64,000 bases of DNA from Mangrovimicrobium sp048323675 (GTDB lineage Bacteria; Pseudomonadota; Gammaproteobacteria; Pseudomonadales; Halieaceae): positions 372,001 to 436,000 of the forward strand of contig NZ_JBLWFK010000001.1 in assembly GCF_048323675.1 (NCBI RefSeq). Reading direction: 5' to 3'. Position numbers and translations under genes: made by a program. Positions within the stretch are counted from its first letter, which is position 1, and the number at the start of each line of letters is the position of its first letter. This document shows, piece by piece, positions 25,680-34,351 of this stretch. The notes under the pieces are model-generated. The model was not told the origin of the DNA and searched no databases. It saw only the letters and a program-made list of their open reading frames with translations.

Positions 25680-26297
25680 ATGTTAGTGGAGCAGCTCAAG
25701 CAGGCGCGCCTGTTGCCGGTCGTCACGGCCGTGGATGTGGATTCGACCCTCCTGCTTGCGCAGGCCCTGCAGCGCGGTGGCATGCTCGCGATCGAGGTAA
25801 CCCTGCGTACCAGTGCCGGTCTCGACGCAATCATAGCGGTAAAGCAGGCCTGCCCGGATCTGTGGGTCGCCGCCGGGACCGTCACCCACCCCGCGGAGCT
25901 GGAAAAGCTGGCCGCCATGGGCATCGATCTCGCCCTGAGCCCCGGCGCATCGCTGGAACTGCTCGACGCGGCCCGCGACCTGCCCCTGGACTTCGTACCT
26001 GGCGTTGCGACGCCCTCGGAGGTTATGGCAGCCCAACTGCGTGGCTATGAGGTGTGCAAGCTGTTCCCCGCCACAGTAGTGGGTGGGCTGGGCATGCTGA
26101 AGGCCCTCTCCGGCCCCTTCCCGGGGATGCAGTTTTGCCCCACCGGCGGGTTGACCCCCGACAACTTCAGAGATTTTCTCTCCCAGTCCAATGTCGTCTG
26201 CTGCGGCGGCTCGTGGATGGTCGCACCGAACCTGGTCAGGGAAGGGTGCTGGGATGAGATCGAGCGCCTGTCGCGGGAGGCGATGTCCGACGCCTGA
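25680..26297 (+). CDS. eda: KDPG/KHG aldolase
   Basis: A 205-residue TIM-barrel class I aldolase that cleaves 2-keto-3-deoxy-6-phosphogluconate to pyruvate and glyceraldehyde 3-phosphate in the Entner-Doudoroff pathway. Catalytic E39 lies in AIEVTLRT and Schiff-base K127 in YEVCKLFPA. The phosphate-binding P-T-G-G-L is present near residue 160. ATG 25680 has GAGG 7 bases upstream. No edd, zwf or other Entner-Doudoroff gene is adjacent, so it stands alone here. Confidence 0.93.
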   Translation: MLVEQLKQARLLPVVTAVDVDSTLLLAQALQRGGMLAIEVTLRTSAGLDAIIAVKQACPDLWVAAGTVTHPAELEKLAAMGIDLALSPGASLELLDAARDLPLDFVPGVATPSEVMAAQLRGYEVCKLFPATVVGGLGMLKALSGPFPGMQFCPTGGLTPDNFRDFLSQSNVVCCGGSWMVAPNLVREGCWDEIERLSREAMSDA

Positions 26298-26486
26298 ACC
26301 GTAGCCCCACCCGGTCGCCGTCCCCACCCCAGCCCCAGCCCTTCCGGCCAGCCCCAGGCAGAACCCGCCTATTACATTCGAGTCATAATGCTGACTGTAA
26401 TTTGCATCTTTGCCCCCGGGCGGCGACAATGCAGCGGGCAGGCTGCCACCGGCCGGCTACGATAAGCACCAGAACGGGCAAATTTC

Positions 26487-28436
26487 ATGACTACAACAAT
26501 TGAAAATCGCGGGCAATCAACCGCCCGCCTGACAGTATCCGCTTGCCTCGCCTTTGCACTGGGAGCGGGCAGCACCGGCACGGTAGCCAGCACGGTGGGC
26601 GACCACCAGCTCGGCACCAAGTTTTCGTCCCTGAGCCAGATCAATCGCGGCAACGTCACCCAGCTGGAGAAAGCCTGGGAGTTCCACAACGGCGATGACC
26701 CGACTGCAATCCAGGGCCTGGTGGCGCTGGAAGACCAGCCGACCCTGATCGAAGGCAACCTGATCGTATGTTCCGTCCACCGCCGGGTGATCGCCCTCGA
26801 CCCCGCTACCGGCGAACAGCGCTGGGAGTACGATCCCGAAGACCCGATGACAGGCATGCGCAAGTGCCGCGGCGTCGGCAACTGGGTGGACCCGCAAGCG
26901 GAAGAGGGCAGCCTGTGCAAGAGCCGCCTGCTGCTGGGCACCACCGACTACCGGCTGATCGCCATCGACGCCCGCAGCGGCAAGACCTGCCCGGGATTCG
27001 GTGATAACGGCATCGTGCAGATGCCGACCAGCAAGCCGGTGCTCTGGGACGGTGAGGTGATCGCCAGTTCCAACCCCGTCGTGGTCAACGGGGTGGTCGT
27101 CGTCGGCTCTGCTGTCGCCGACAACCAGCGGGTGGACGCCCCCAGCGGCCGGGTGCTCGCCTATGATGCGCGCAGCGGCGACTACCTGTGGCAATTCGAC
27201 CCGGTACCCCGCGACCCCAACGACCCCGCCATGGCGAGCTGGGGCAAGGGCACCGACGGATTCGGCCAGGCCAACGTCTGGAGCTCCATGGCCGTGGACA
27301 ACGACCTGGACCTGGTTTACCTGCCCACGACCAGCGCCTCCGATGATTTCTACGGCGGCGAGCGTCCCGGTGACAACCACTACTCCACTTCGGTGGTCGC
27401 CCTCAAGGGTGCGACCGGTGAGGTCGCCTGGCACCAGCAGCTGGTCCACCACAATGTCTGGGACTACGACATCCCGACCCGCCCGATGCTGATCGATTAC
27501 CCGAAAGACGGCCGGATGGTGCCGGCGCTGGTCCAGAACACCAAGATGGGCCTGGTGTTCATCTTCGACCGCGCCACCGGCGAAGCGCTGGTGCCCATCG
27601 AGGAACGCCCCGTGCCCCAGTCGCCCAAGGCGGAGGGTGAAGTGCTGTCACCCACCCAGCCCTTCCCGGTGGGCATGCCGGCACTGACCCCCCAGGGTTA
27701 CGATCCGGAAACCGCCGGCGGTATCACTTTTATCGACGACTATCTCTGTGCGCAGGAAGCCGAGAAATACAACTACGGCCCGATCTACACCCCGATCACC
27801 GAGAAAGGTACCATCATGGCGCCCGCTGCCGGCGGTGGTCCCAACTGGGGCGGCGCCTCCTACGACCCGGACAGCCATGTAATGGTCGTGCCCAGCACCC
27901 ATGTGCCGATGGTGGTCAAGCTGATCCCCCGCGCGGAAGCTTCCGGCCTCGATACCAAAAAGGTCGAGGGCAGGGGCACCATGAACTTCGCGGTCCCCGG
28001 CTCCAGGTACGCGCTGGAAGTGAGCCCGCTGATGTCGCCGCTGGGCACGCCCTGCGGTTCACCGCCCTGGGCCTCGCTGATCGCGCTGGACCTGGTGAAG
28101 AAGGAAATCCTCTGGAACGTGCCGCTGGGCAGCATCAAGAAACTGGCGCCGATCCCGCTGGACGTCCACCTGGGCACCCCGGGCGCCGGCGGCCCGCTGA
28201 TGACCGCGGGCGGGCTGGTTTTCATCGGCTACACCCTGGACGACACCGTGCGCGCCTTCGACGCAGACTCCGGCGAAATCCTCTGGGAAGCCGACCTGCC
28301 CGCGGCGGGGGTTTCCATGCCGGTGACCTACGAGGTCAACGGCGAGCAGTACATCGTGATCGCCGCGGGCGGCCACAGCATGTATGGCTCGACCATGGGT
28401 GATGCGGTAGTGGCGTTCAAGTTGCCTGCCAGGTGA
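26487..28436 (+). CDS. PQQ-dependent dehydrogenase (glucose dehydrogenase-like, soluble)
   Basis: A 649-residue eight-bladed quinoprotein. A signal-like segment (about residues 15-35) is followed by beta-propeller W-motif repeats such as V-I-A-L-D-P-A-T-G-E-Q-R-W. K-C-R-G-V-G-N-W near residue 130 resembles the C-R-G-V segment of membrane glucose dehydrogenases. The five-helix membrane domain of that family is missing, so this is an exported catalytic domain only, acting in the periplasm. Electrons would go to a cytochrome or the quinone pool; no partner or PQQ synthesis gene is nearby. ATG 26487 lacks a strong ribosome site. Substrate is not determined. Confidence 0.88.
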   Translation: MTTTIENRGQSTARLTVSACLAFALGAGSTGTVASTVGDHQLGTKFSSLSQINRGNVTQLEKAWEFHNGDDPTAIQGLVALEDQPTLIEGNLIVCSVHRRVIALDPATGEQRWEYDPEDPMTGMRKCRGVGNWVDPQAEEGSLCKSRLLLGTTDYRLIAIDARSGKTCPGFGDNGIVQMPTSKPVLWDGEVIASSNPVVVNGVVVVGSAVADNQRVDAPSGRVLAYDARSGDYLWQFDPVPRDPNDPAMASWGKGTDGFGQANVWSSMAVDNDLDLVYLPTTSASDDFYGGERPGDNHYSTSVVALKGATGEVAWHQQLVHHNVWDYDIPTRPMLIDYPKDGRMVPALVQNTKMGLVFIFDRATGEALVPIEERPVPQSPKAEGEVLSPTQPFPVGMPALTPQGYDPETAGGITFIDDYLCAQEAEKYNYGPIYTPITEKGTIMAPAAGGGPNWGGASYDPDSHVMVVPSTHVPMVVKLIPRAEASGLDTKKVEGRGTMNFAVPGSRYALEVSPLMSPLGTPCGSPPWASLIALDLVKKEILWNVPLGSIKKLAPIPLDVHLGTPGAGGPLMTAGGLVFIGYTLDDTVRAFDADSGEILWEADLPAAGVSMPVTYEVNGEQYIVIAAGGHSMYGSTMGDAVVAFKLPAR

Positions 28437-28443
28437 TGTGCTT

Positions 28444-28473
28444 GCGTGACCGAGCCGTCTGGTGCGGTCACGC
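28444..28473 (+). terminator. Hairpin after the PQQ dehydrogenase gene
   Basis: GCGTGACCG (28444-28452) pairs perfectly with CGGTCACGC (28465-28473) around a 12-base loop, 8 bases after the stop. No T run follows, so it is either a weak terminator or an mRNA-end stabiliser. Confidence 0.45.
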
Positions 28474-28550
28474 GTCATTACAGTGGTAAAACTCTGGTCG
28501 ACGTGCTTTTTGCTATTCGTGGTTTCGTGGTGGGGCACTGCGCTAGCGGC

Positions 28551-28660
28551 GCAGAACCGGATATCCCCGGCGAAACACGCCAAAAAGCGCACATCCATGT
28601 GCAGGCTCGGGCGGCGACGTCCTGTCGCCTCACGGTTTCGCCGGGGATATCCGGTCCTGC
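28551..28660 (-). repeat. Palindromic element, copy 1 (conserved core, private inverted arms)
   Basis: Arms 28551-28576 and 28635-28660 are inverted copies (25 of 26 positions). They enclose a 58-base core at 28577-28634. Read on the minus strand, the core contains GAGGCGACAGGACGTCGCC, GAGCCTGCACATGGATGTGC and GCTTTTTGGCG, nearly identical to the core of copy 2. The arm sequence is unrelated to that of copy 2, apart from GGCGAAAC next to the core. The element would fold into a long stem topped by two small hairpins. Confidence 0.85.
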
Positions 28661-28826
28661 ACCTCTGTCAGGCAGTTATACCAATTCAGAGGCTTCGTTC
28701 ACCAATGCTCGATCTGGGTGAGGTCGGTCTACTGCGCGTTCACTTATTGAGAGCGCAGAACCGCATTAACGCAATTTAAAGCACTGCGAGAAAGAATCTA
28801 CCTTCAATCGACCCACTCCGAACCAA

Positions 28827-28943
28827 GGTGTAAACCCGACATGCACTGGTGAAACCGTGAGGCGACATGGATGTCGCCGCCCGAGCCTGCACAGGGATGT
28901 GCGCTTTTTGGCGTGTTTCACCAGTGCATGTCGGGTTTACGCC
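28827..28943 (+). repeat. Palindromic element, copy 2 (conserved core, private inverted arms)
   Basis: Arms 28830-28855 and 28915-28940 match in all 26 positions when inverted, and pairing continues to 28827 and 28943 with one G-T. The 59-base core at 28856-28914 contains GGCGACATGGATGTCGCC (a hairpin), GAGCCTGCACAGGGATGTGC and GCTTTTTGGCGT. It is the same core as copy 1, on the opposite strand and with different arms. Confidence 0.87.
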
Positions 28944-28964
28944 GCCAGCGAAGTGCCTCCGTTC

Positions 28965-29042
28965 GAACCCGAACCCGAACCCGAACCCGAACCCGAACCC
29001 GAACCCGAACCCGAACCCGAACCCGAACCCGAACCCGAACCC
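28965..29042. repeat. Hexanucleotide tandem array, 13 units of GAACCC
   Basis: Bases 28965-29042 are 13 exact copies of GAACCC. The array starts 21 bases after palindromic element copy 2 and ends 20 bases before the stop of the RND pump gene. It is not inside a plausible gene and has no spacers, so it is a simple-sequence repeat. Confidence 0.95.
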
Positions 29043-29062
29043 GATCTAATACCAAAACCGAA

Positions 29063-32000
29063 TCAGGGCTCACTCACCGGTACGGGTATGGTGCCAGTAG
29101 ATGCCGCCTTGCCGCGATGCTGCGCAATAAACGTATACACCACCGGCAACACAAACAGCGTAAACAGCGTCCCCACCGTCATGCCGGAGACAATCACCAG
29201 GCCGATGTGATTGCGGCTCACCGCCCCCGGTCCCGAGGCGACCAGCAGCGGGATCACCGCCATCACTATCGCCGCCGTGGTCATCAGGATCGGCCGCAGC
29301 CGCACCGAGGCCGCTTCGATAATGGCTTCGGTAAATTCCAGGCCTTCCTCCTGCAGGCGGCGGGCGAAGTCCACCACCAGGATGCCGTGCTTGCTGATCA
29401 GGCCCACCAGGGTAATCAGGCCCACCTGGCTGAACAGGCTGAGCGTCGCGAAGTCCAGGCAGAGGAAGATCAGCGCGCCGCACAGCGACATGGGTACCGT
29501 GACCAGGACCACCAGCGGGTCGCGCAGGCTTTCGTACTGGGCTACCAGGAACAGGTAGATCGTCAGCAGCGACAGCGCGAAGGCCCACATCAGGGAGTTG
29601 CCCGATTGCAGGTAGGTGCGGGCCTTGCCGCCGTATTCGGTGCTGTAGCCCTGGGGCAGCATGTCCCGCGTGGTTTGCTCCAGGTAGTCGAGCGCCTGCT
29701 GCATGGAGACGCCCGGGGTCATCGCCAGGGACAGGGTCGCGGCGTTCATGCCGTTGAACTGGGTGCGTTCGGAGGGTTTGCTGGTCAGGCTGGTTTCTAC
29801 CAGCGCGCCCAGCGGGACCAGGTCGCCGCTGGCGGTGCGCAGGTAGTACTGTTCCAGCCAGCTGCGATCGAGGCGCTGCTCCGGGCCGGCCTGGGGAATC
29901 ACCTCGTAGCTTTCGCCCTGGTAGCTGAAGCGATTGATATAGCCCTCGCCGAGCAGGACCGCGAGGGTGGTGGCGATGTCCTCCATGGAGATGCCGAGCT
30001 CACCGGCCTTGTCGCGGTCGATGCGGACGTTGACCTGCGGGTTGGCGTACTTGAGGTCGCTGGCGGCAAAGGCGAAGTTGCCGCTGGCGCGCACGGCCTG
30101 CAGCAGGCGGTCGCTGACCTCGGCGAGGTGGGGGAAGTCGTCGGTGGTCTGCACGGCGAGCTGGATCGGCAGTGCCGCGGCGCCGCCGGCCGGGGAAATG
30201 TCGATGATAAAGGCGTTGGCCTCCAGCCCGGGAATCCTGTTGAGTTCCTGCTGGACGCCGGGCAGGAGATCAATGGTAGAGACGTCGCGCTCGTCCCAGG
30301 GTTTCATCTCGGCGATCGCTACCGAGGCGCCATTGGGCATCATGCCCTCCAGGCGCATCGAGCCCGCAACACCGGGGAGCGAGTGAATCACGGTTTCCAG
30401 CTGTTGCGCCTGTTCGCTGATGTAATCCTCGTTGAGGTGGCGCGGGGTGGAGAACGCCATGTGCAGGTAGCCGGTGTCTTCTGCGGGGACGATTTCCTTG
30501 TCCGAGAGCAGGAACAGGGCGGGAATGGCGGCGATGACCACCAACGCCACCAGCAGCCAGACGGGGCGGTAGCGCAGCGCGTTGCGCAGCATGCGGGCGT
30601 AGACCCGGCGCAGGCCGTCGAAGCGTTCGTCCAGCCAGTGGGCGATGCCGGTTTCCTGCTGCTTGGCGAGGATCCGCGAGCAGAGCATGGGCGAGAGGGT
30701 CAGCGCGACCACGCCGGAGATGACCACCGAGCCCGCGAGGGTGAAGACAAACTCGGCGATCAACTCGCCGCTCAGGCCCTCGAGGAAACCGATCGGCAGG
30801 AACACCGCCACCAGGGTCAGGCTCATGGCGATAACCGGGGAGAGTACTTCCCGCGTTCCGGTAATGGCCGCCTCGATCGGCGGCATGCCGTGCTCGATAT
30901 AGCGGTGGATGTTCTCCACCACCACGATGGTGTCGTCCACCACCAGGCCGATGGCGATCACCAGGGCGAGCAGGGTAAACAGGTTGAGCGAATAGCCGAG
31001 CAGCCACATCACCAGGAAGGTACCCACCAGCGACAGGGGAATACTGATCAGCATGATCAGGATGGAACGCAGGCTGCCGAAGAACAGCAGGGTGATCAGC
31101 GCCACGATGGCCAGCGCCTCGAACAGGGTCCCGGTCAACTCGCTGAGCGACTTGGCGACGAACTGGCCGATGTCGAAAAATACGTCCGCTTCGACGTTGG
31201 GCGGCAGCTTGTCCTGCATCGCCGCCACTGCCAGGCGCACGTTGTGGCTGAGGGCGAGGGGGTTGGAATCGGGGGTCATGGAGACGCCGGTCAGCACGCC
31301 GGGTTCGTCATTGAAAAAGCCCTTGCGGCGCTGGGGTTCGGAGGCGAGTTCCACTGTCGCCACGTCGCGCAGCCGGACCACGGCTCCCTCGTGTTCGCGG
31401 ATGACGATATTGCCGAAGGCCGCGGCGGTACTGAGGTCGGTCTCCGCGCGCACCGGTTGCACGTTGAAGGTGTCGCGGACTTCGCCTGCCTCGCTGATAA
31501 AGTTGTTGCGGCGCACCGCCGCCTGCAGGTCCCCGGCGGTCACGCCAACCGCGGCCATACGCACCGGGTCCAGCCACAGGCGCATGGCAAAGGGGCGTTC
31601 GCCGATGACCGTCAGGTCGGCGGCGCCGTCGACGGTGAGCAGGACCGGGCGGATAACCCGGTAGAAAAATTCGGTGAGCTGTTCCGGTGACATGCTGTTG
31701 TCGTTGGCGCGCAGCCGGACCCAGACCGGCGGGGTATCGCCGGAATATTTGTGGATCACCGGCTCGCGCACGTTGTCGGGCAATTCGCCGCGCACCGCGG
31801 CCACCTTGCCGATGATGTCAGTGAGGACCTTGTCCGGGTCCTGCCCCTTGTTGACGTGAATGCTGATGGTGGACACGCCGTCACTGGTGTTGGAGGTGTA
31901 GTAGTCGATGCCCTCGGCGCCGACCACGGCCCGTTGCAGGGGGCCGGTGACAAAACCCTGTACCACGTCTGCGGGCGCGCCGGGGTAGGCGGTGCTGATG

Positions 32001-32137
32001 GATATCTGCGCGCTGTCGACCTTGGGGTAAGGGCGCAGGTCGAGGTAGCTGAAGGCGACGATACCGAACAGCAGGATCAGGGAGTTCAGCACCCAGGCCA
32101 GCAGGGGGCGTCGAATGAACAGGTCGGTAAACTGCAT
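29063..32137 (-). CDS. RND efflux pump inner-membrane subunit (HAE1/AcrB-like)
   Basis: A 1024-residue proton-driven transporter with the usual layout: an N-terminal helix, a large periplasmic loop, helices 2-6, a middle helix, a second loop and helices 8-12. Proton-relay aspartates lie in helix 4 in G-L-V-V-D-D-T-I-V-V-V-E-N. It should form a trimer and export hydrophobic or amphipathic compounds with the adjacent membrane fusion protein. Its ATG shares one base with the stop of that gene. No outer-membrane channel gene is adjacent, so a TolC-like protein encoded elsewhere is probably used. Substrate is unknown. Confidence 0.95.
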   Translation of the reverse strand: MQFTDLFIRRPLLAWVLNSLILLFGIVAFSYLDLRPYPKVDSAQISISTAYPGAPADVVQGFVTGPLQRAVVGAEGIDYYTSNTSDGVSTISIHVNKGQDPDKVLTDIIGKVAAVRGELPDNVREPVIHKYSGDTPPVWVRLRANDNSMSPEQLTEFFYRVIRPVLLTVDGAADLTVIGERPFAMRLWLDPVRMAAVGVTAGDLQAAVRRNNFISEAGEVRDTFNVQPVRAETDLSTAAAFGNIVIREHEGAVVRLRDVATVELASEPQRRKGFFNDEPGVLTGVSMTPDSNPLALSHNVRLAVAAMQDKLPPNVEADVFFDIGQFVAKSLSELTGTLFEALAIVALITLLFFGSLRSILIMLISIPLSLVGTFLVMWLLGYSLNLFTLLALVIAIGLVVDDTIVVVENIHRYIEHGMPPIEAAITGTREVLSPVIAMSLTLVAVFLPIGFLEGLSGELIAEFVFTLAGSVVISGVVALTLSPMLCSRILAKQQETGIAHWLDERFDGLRRVYARMLRNALRYRPVWLLVALVVIAAIPALFLLSDKEIVPAEDTGYLHMAFSTPRHLNEDYISEQAQQLETVIHSLPGVAGSMRLEGMMPNGASVAIAEMKPWDERDVSTIDLLPGVQQELNRIPGLEANAFIIDISPAGGAAALPIQLAVQTTDDFPHLAEVSDRLLQAVRASGNFAFAASDLKYANPQVNVRIDRDKAGELGISMEDIATTLAVLLGEGYINRFSYQGESYEVIPQAGPEQRLDRSWLEQYYLRTASGDLVPLGALVETSLTSKPSERTQFNGMNAATLSLAMTPGVSMQQALDYLEQTTRDMLPQGYSTEYGGKARTYLQSGNSLMWAFALSLLTIYLFLVAQYESLRDPLVVLVTVPMSLCGALIFLCLDFATLSLFSQVGLITLVGLISKHGILVVDFARRLQEEGLEFTEAIIEAASVRLRPILMTTAAIVMAVIPLLVASGPGAVSRNHIGLVIVSGMTVGTLFTLFVLPVVYTFIAQHRGKAASTGTIPVPVSEP

Positions 32138-33279
32138 CAGTCGGCCTGCTCCCCGGCGATCACTGCGTCTGCCGGTTTGCTCCTGGCGGCGCCTGCAAGC
32201 ACTTCGGGGTTGACGATGACGACCGGCGTACCCTCGAGCAAGCGGTTCTGGGTGTCCAGCGCCAGGATGCTGCCTGCGGGGATGCCCTGCACCGCGATTC
32301 TGCCGTCGCGCAATTCACCGCTGGTGACGGCCCGGCGGCGGGCGAACCAGCGTTGCTCGCCAGCGGGTTCCTGTTCCAGCAGGTAGACGGTTTCCCCGTA
32401 CAGGGAGAAAGCCACGGCCTGCCGCGGCACGGTGACCACCTCGCTGGCCTCGTCGAGGATGACCGAGATGCTGGCAAACATGCCCGGCAGCAGTGCGCGG
32501 TCGGCATTGTCCACCAGCGCGCGGACCAGCACATTGCGGGTGGTGGTTTCCACCCGCACATCGATGAAGCGCAGCTCGCCGGTAAATTCCCGGTCGCCGT
32601 GGGTGGGTACCCGGAACACTACCCGCTGCCCCGGGCGCAGGCGTTCCAGCTCCTTTTCCGGCAGGCTGAAATCGAGGTAGAGGGAATCCAGTGCCTGCAG
32701 GGTGACGATTTCGTCGCCCTGTTCGAGGTATTGGCCCGCGTTGAGGCTGTGGATGCCCACCGTGCCGGCGAAGGGCGCGCGGATGGTTTTCCGGTCGATG
32801 ATGCCCTGGGTCTCCTCGACCAGGGCCTCCGCGCTCTGCAGCTCGGCGCGGCTGTCCTCGAACTGTTCCTCCGAGAGCAGGGAGCGCTCAAACAGTGCGC
32901 TGTCGCGCTTGAAATTGGAGTGGGCGCGTTCCAGCCGCACCCGGGCGCTTTTCAGGGTGGCGCGATCGATGGTGTCGTCCAGTTCCACCAGCAGGTCGCC
33001 GGCCTGCACCACATCCCTGGAATTGACGTGGAGTTTGCGGATGACGGCATTTACCTCGCTGCGGATCTCGATGCCGCGGCGGGCGCGCAGGGAGCCGATG
33101 GCCGGTAGCCGCTGTTCCCAGGTGTCGGCCCGGGATACCGTCGCGCGCAGTGGGACGGCGGGATTCCCGTGCTCGGCAAGATAGGCGCGGACTGCCGCCT
33201 GCTTGTAGAGCTTGAAGCCGATGACACCGCCGAACACTGCGGCGAGCAGGATCGCGGCGAGGAAAATACGTTTTATCAT
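32137..33279 (-). CDS. RND efflux membrane fusion protein (HlyD/AcrA family)
   Basis: A 380-residue periplasmic adaptor. One N-terminal membrane helix (residues 3-24) is followed by a biotinyl-lipoyl half (R-G-I-E-I-R-S-E-V-N-A-V-I), a coiled-coil hairpin (about 105-165), the second lipoyl half (I-R-A-P-F-A-G-T-V-G), and beta-barrel and membrane-proximal domains. It links the RND pump to an outer-membrane channel. ATG 33279 has no strong ribosome site. It is the first gene of the two-gene operon; an inverted repeat lies 70-95 bases upstream. Confidence 0.93.
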   Translation of the reverse strand: MIKRIFLAAILLAAVFGGVIGFKLYKQAAVRAYLAEHGNPAVPLRATVSRADTWEQRLPAIGSLRARRGIEIRSEVNAVIRKLHVNSRDVVQAGDLLVELDDTIDRATLKSARVRLERAHSNFKRDSALFERSLLSEEQFEDSRAELQSAEALVEETQGIIDRKTIRAPFAGTVGIHSLNAGQYLEQGDEIVTLQALDSLYLDFSLPEKELERLRPGQRVVFRVPTHGDREFTGELRFIDVRVETTTRNVLVRALVDNADRALLPGMFASISVILDEASEVVTVPRQAVAFSLYGETVYLLEQEPAGEQRWFARRRAVTSGELRDGRIAVQGIPAGSILALDTQNRLLEGTPVVIVNPEVLAGAARSKPADAVIAGEQAD

Positions 33280-33349
33280 GCCAGGTCGTCACATTCCGTG
33301 TTCTTGGAGAACCCCGCGCGTTGCTGTAGCCGGCACGGAGGTACTGCGG

Positions 33350-33374
33350 GTAATAAAAAACAGGGTTTTATTAC
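33350..33374. promoter_or_regulatory. Inverted repeat upstream of the RND operon
   Basis: GTAATAAAA (33350-33358) and TTTTATTAC (33366-33374) are perfect inverted copies around 7 bases. It lies in the only leader available to the efflux operon. An operator for a dimeric repressor is possible; no regulator gene is adjacent. An AT-rich terminator is less likely, as no gene reads into it closely. Confidence 0.4.
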
Positions 33375-33455
33375 GCCAAAGGCCTATGCTACCGCAAAAC
33401 CGTAGGCCGGCGGGAATTGCTTAACGATTTGTAACGCGGGCTGGCGGGGGGGCTG

Positions 33456-33674
33456 TCAGCCGCTGGCGAGCGCCTTGTCGATATTGTCGAAAAGGATGTT
33501 GAGGTCCGCTACACCGGTGAGCGAGGCGTGCTCGCGTACCGTCTTGACCAGCTGGTGCAGGTGACGCTCGGTCTCCTCGTCGAGTTGCCCCAGCGATTTC
33601 ATGCGCCGGGTGAGTACGCCGACCATCATCAGGGAGAGGATGGCAATATGGTCTGTCTGGTCCTGGGGCTGCAT
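33456..33674 (-). CDS. Small hypothetical protein (72 aa)
   Basis: A 72-residue soluble, helical protein with a Q-x-D-E-E-T-E-R-H-L-H-Q-L-V-K-T-V-R-E-H central helix. I do not recognise the family. ATG 33674 is chosen because GGAGG lies 8 bases upstream; the frame is open further but that part lacks a ribosome site. It is divergent from the TerB-like gene at 33814, with 140 bases between them. Confidence 0.6.
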   Translation of the reverse strand: MQPQDQTDHIAILSLMMVGVLTRRMKSLGQLDEETERHLHQLVKTVREHASLTGVADLNILFDNIDKALASG

Positions 33675-33813
33675 ACCTGGGTCCTCCGGTTTGCGCTCAC
33701 TGGCTGTTATGGTTGGCCGCCATTGCGCGGCCCCCGCGTCAGGTGTTGCCAGTCTTTCCAGACTAGCACAGTATTTTCTATACTGAGGCCCGGTATGCCA
33801 CTTCACACTGTCT

Positions 33814-34320
33814 ATGATCCAGCACAATTACGGCCTGGTCATCGAAGGCGAGCGACTGCTCGTTACCCGGTCGCCAAAAGCCAGCTTTTTTGACCCGCGG
33901 TATCTCGTGGCGGCCCTGCTGGAGCATGTCGCCCAGGGGGACGGGCATGTCTGCGAGCGCGAGCTGGCGACCATGATTGGCCTCGTGGCAGAGCATTTCG
34001 GGCTGGCCGAACACCTCGCCGAACGCAGGTTCAGCCAGGCCCTGGGGGTCTATGCCCGGAGCCTGGAACTGCGCGAAGTCGGTGCGTTGCTGCAGGAAAT
34101 TCTCGACGCCGGTGAGCGGCACCAGGTGCTGGTCATGCTGCTGGAGGTGATTGCCGCCGACGGTCGCCAGGGGGCGGATGAACTGTCCGCCCTGGACGAG
34201 GTGGCCGCAGTCCTCGATGCGACGGCGGAGGAGCGGCACGCGGCGTTTGAAACTTTTTTTGCGCGCCCGCGGGCGCGCCGCGGACGACGGATTCACTTGC
34301 GGCGAAAAAGTGCGCTATAG
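33814..34320 (+). CDS. TerB-like protein
   Basis: A 168-residue protein whose middle (about residues 28-130) fits the all-helical TerB/tellurite-resistance-B fold: A-A-L-L-E-H-V-A-x-x-D-G near the start and L-L-E-V-I-A-A-D-G in the second half, the paired acidic loops of the family. The C-terminus is a short basic tail (R-A-R-R-G-R-R). TerB domains occur in stress and membrane-associated signalling proteins. ATG 33814 has a weak ribosome site. It sits 31 bases before the FHA gene on the same strand, so a common transcript is likely. Confidence 0.72.
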   Translation: MIQHNYGLVIEGERLLVTRSPKASFFDPRYLVAALLEHVAQGDGHVCERELATMIGLVAEHFGLAEHLAERRFSQALGVYARSLELREVGALLQEILDAGERHQVLVMLLEVIAADGRQGADELSALDEVAAVLDATAEERHAAFETFFARPRARRGRRIHLRRKSAL

Positions 34321-34351
34321 TTCGCCTGGTATACACTTCAGTAGCTGATTC

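Larger units (their letters stand above)
28437..29062. other. Intergenic region with palindromic elements and a hexanucleotide array
   Basis: About 626 bases between convergent genes. It holds a hairpin at 28444-28473, one palindromic element in minus orientation (28551-28660), another in plus orientation (28827-28943), and a 13-unit GAACCC array (28965-29042). GCGCAGAACCG occurs twice, just at the first element's left arm and again near 28751. No gene is supported. Confidence 0.7.

Noticed and set aside
28965..29042. Tandem repeats as a CRISPR array
   Set aside because: The units are six bases long with no spacers, and no cas gene is present.
28871..31690. Very long plus-strand open frame (939 codons) opposite the RND pump gene
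   Set aside because: It is the GC-rich antisense shadow of a clear RND gene. Its translation is rich in His, Gln, Arg and Gly, has no domain, and begins inside the palindromic element and the GAACCC array.
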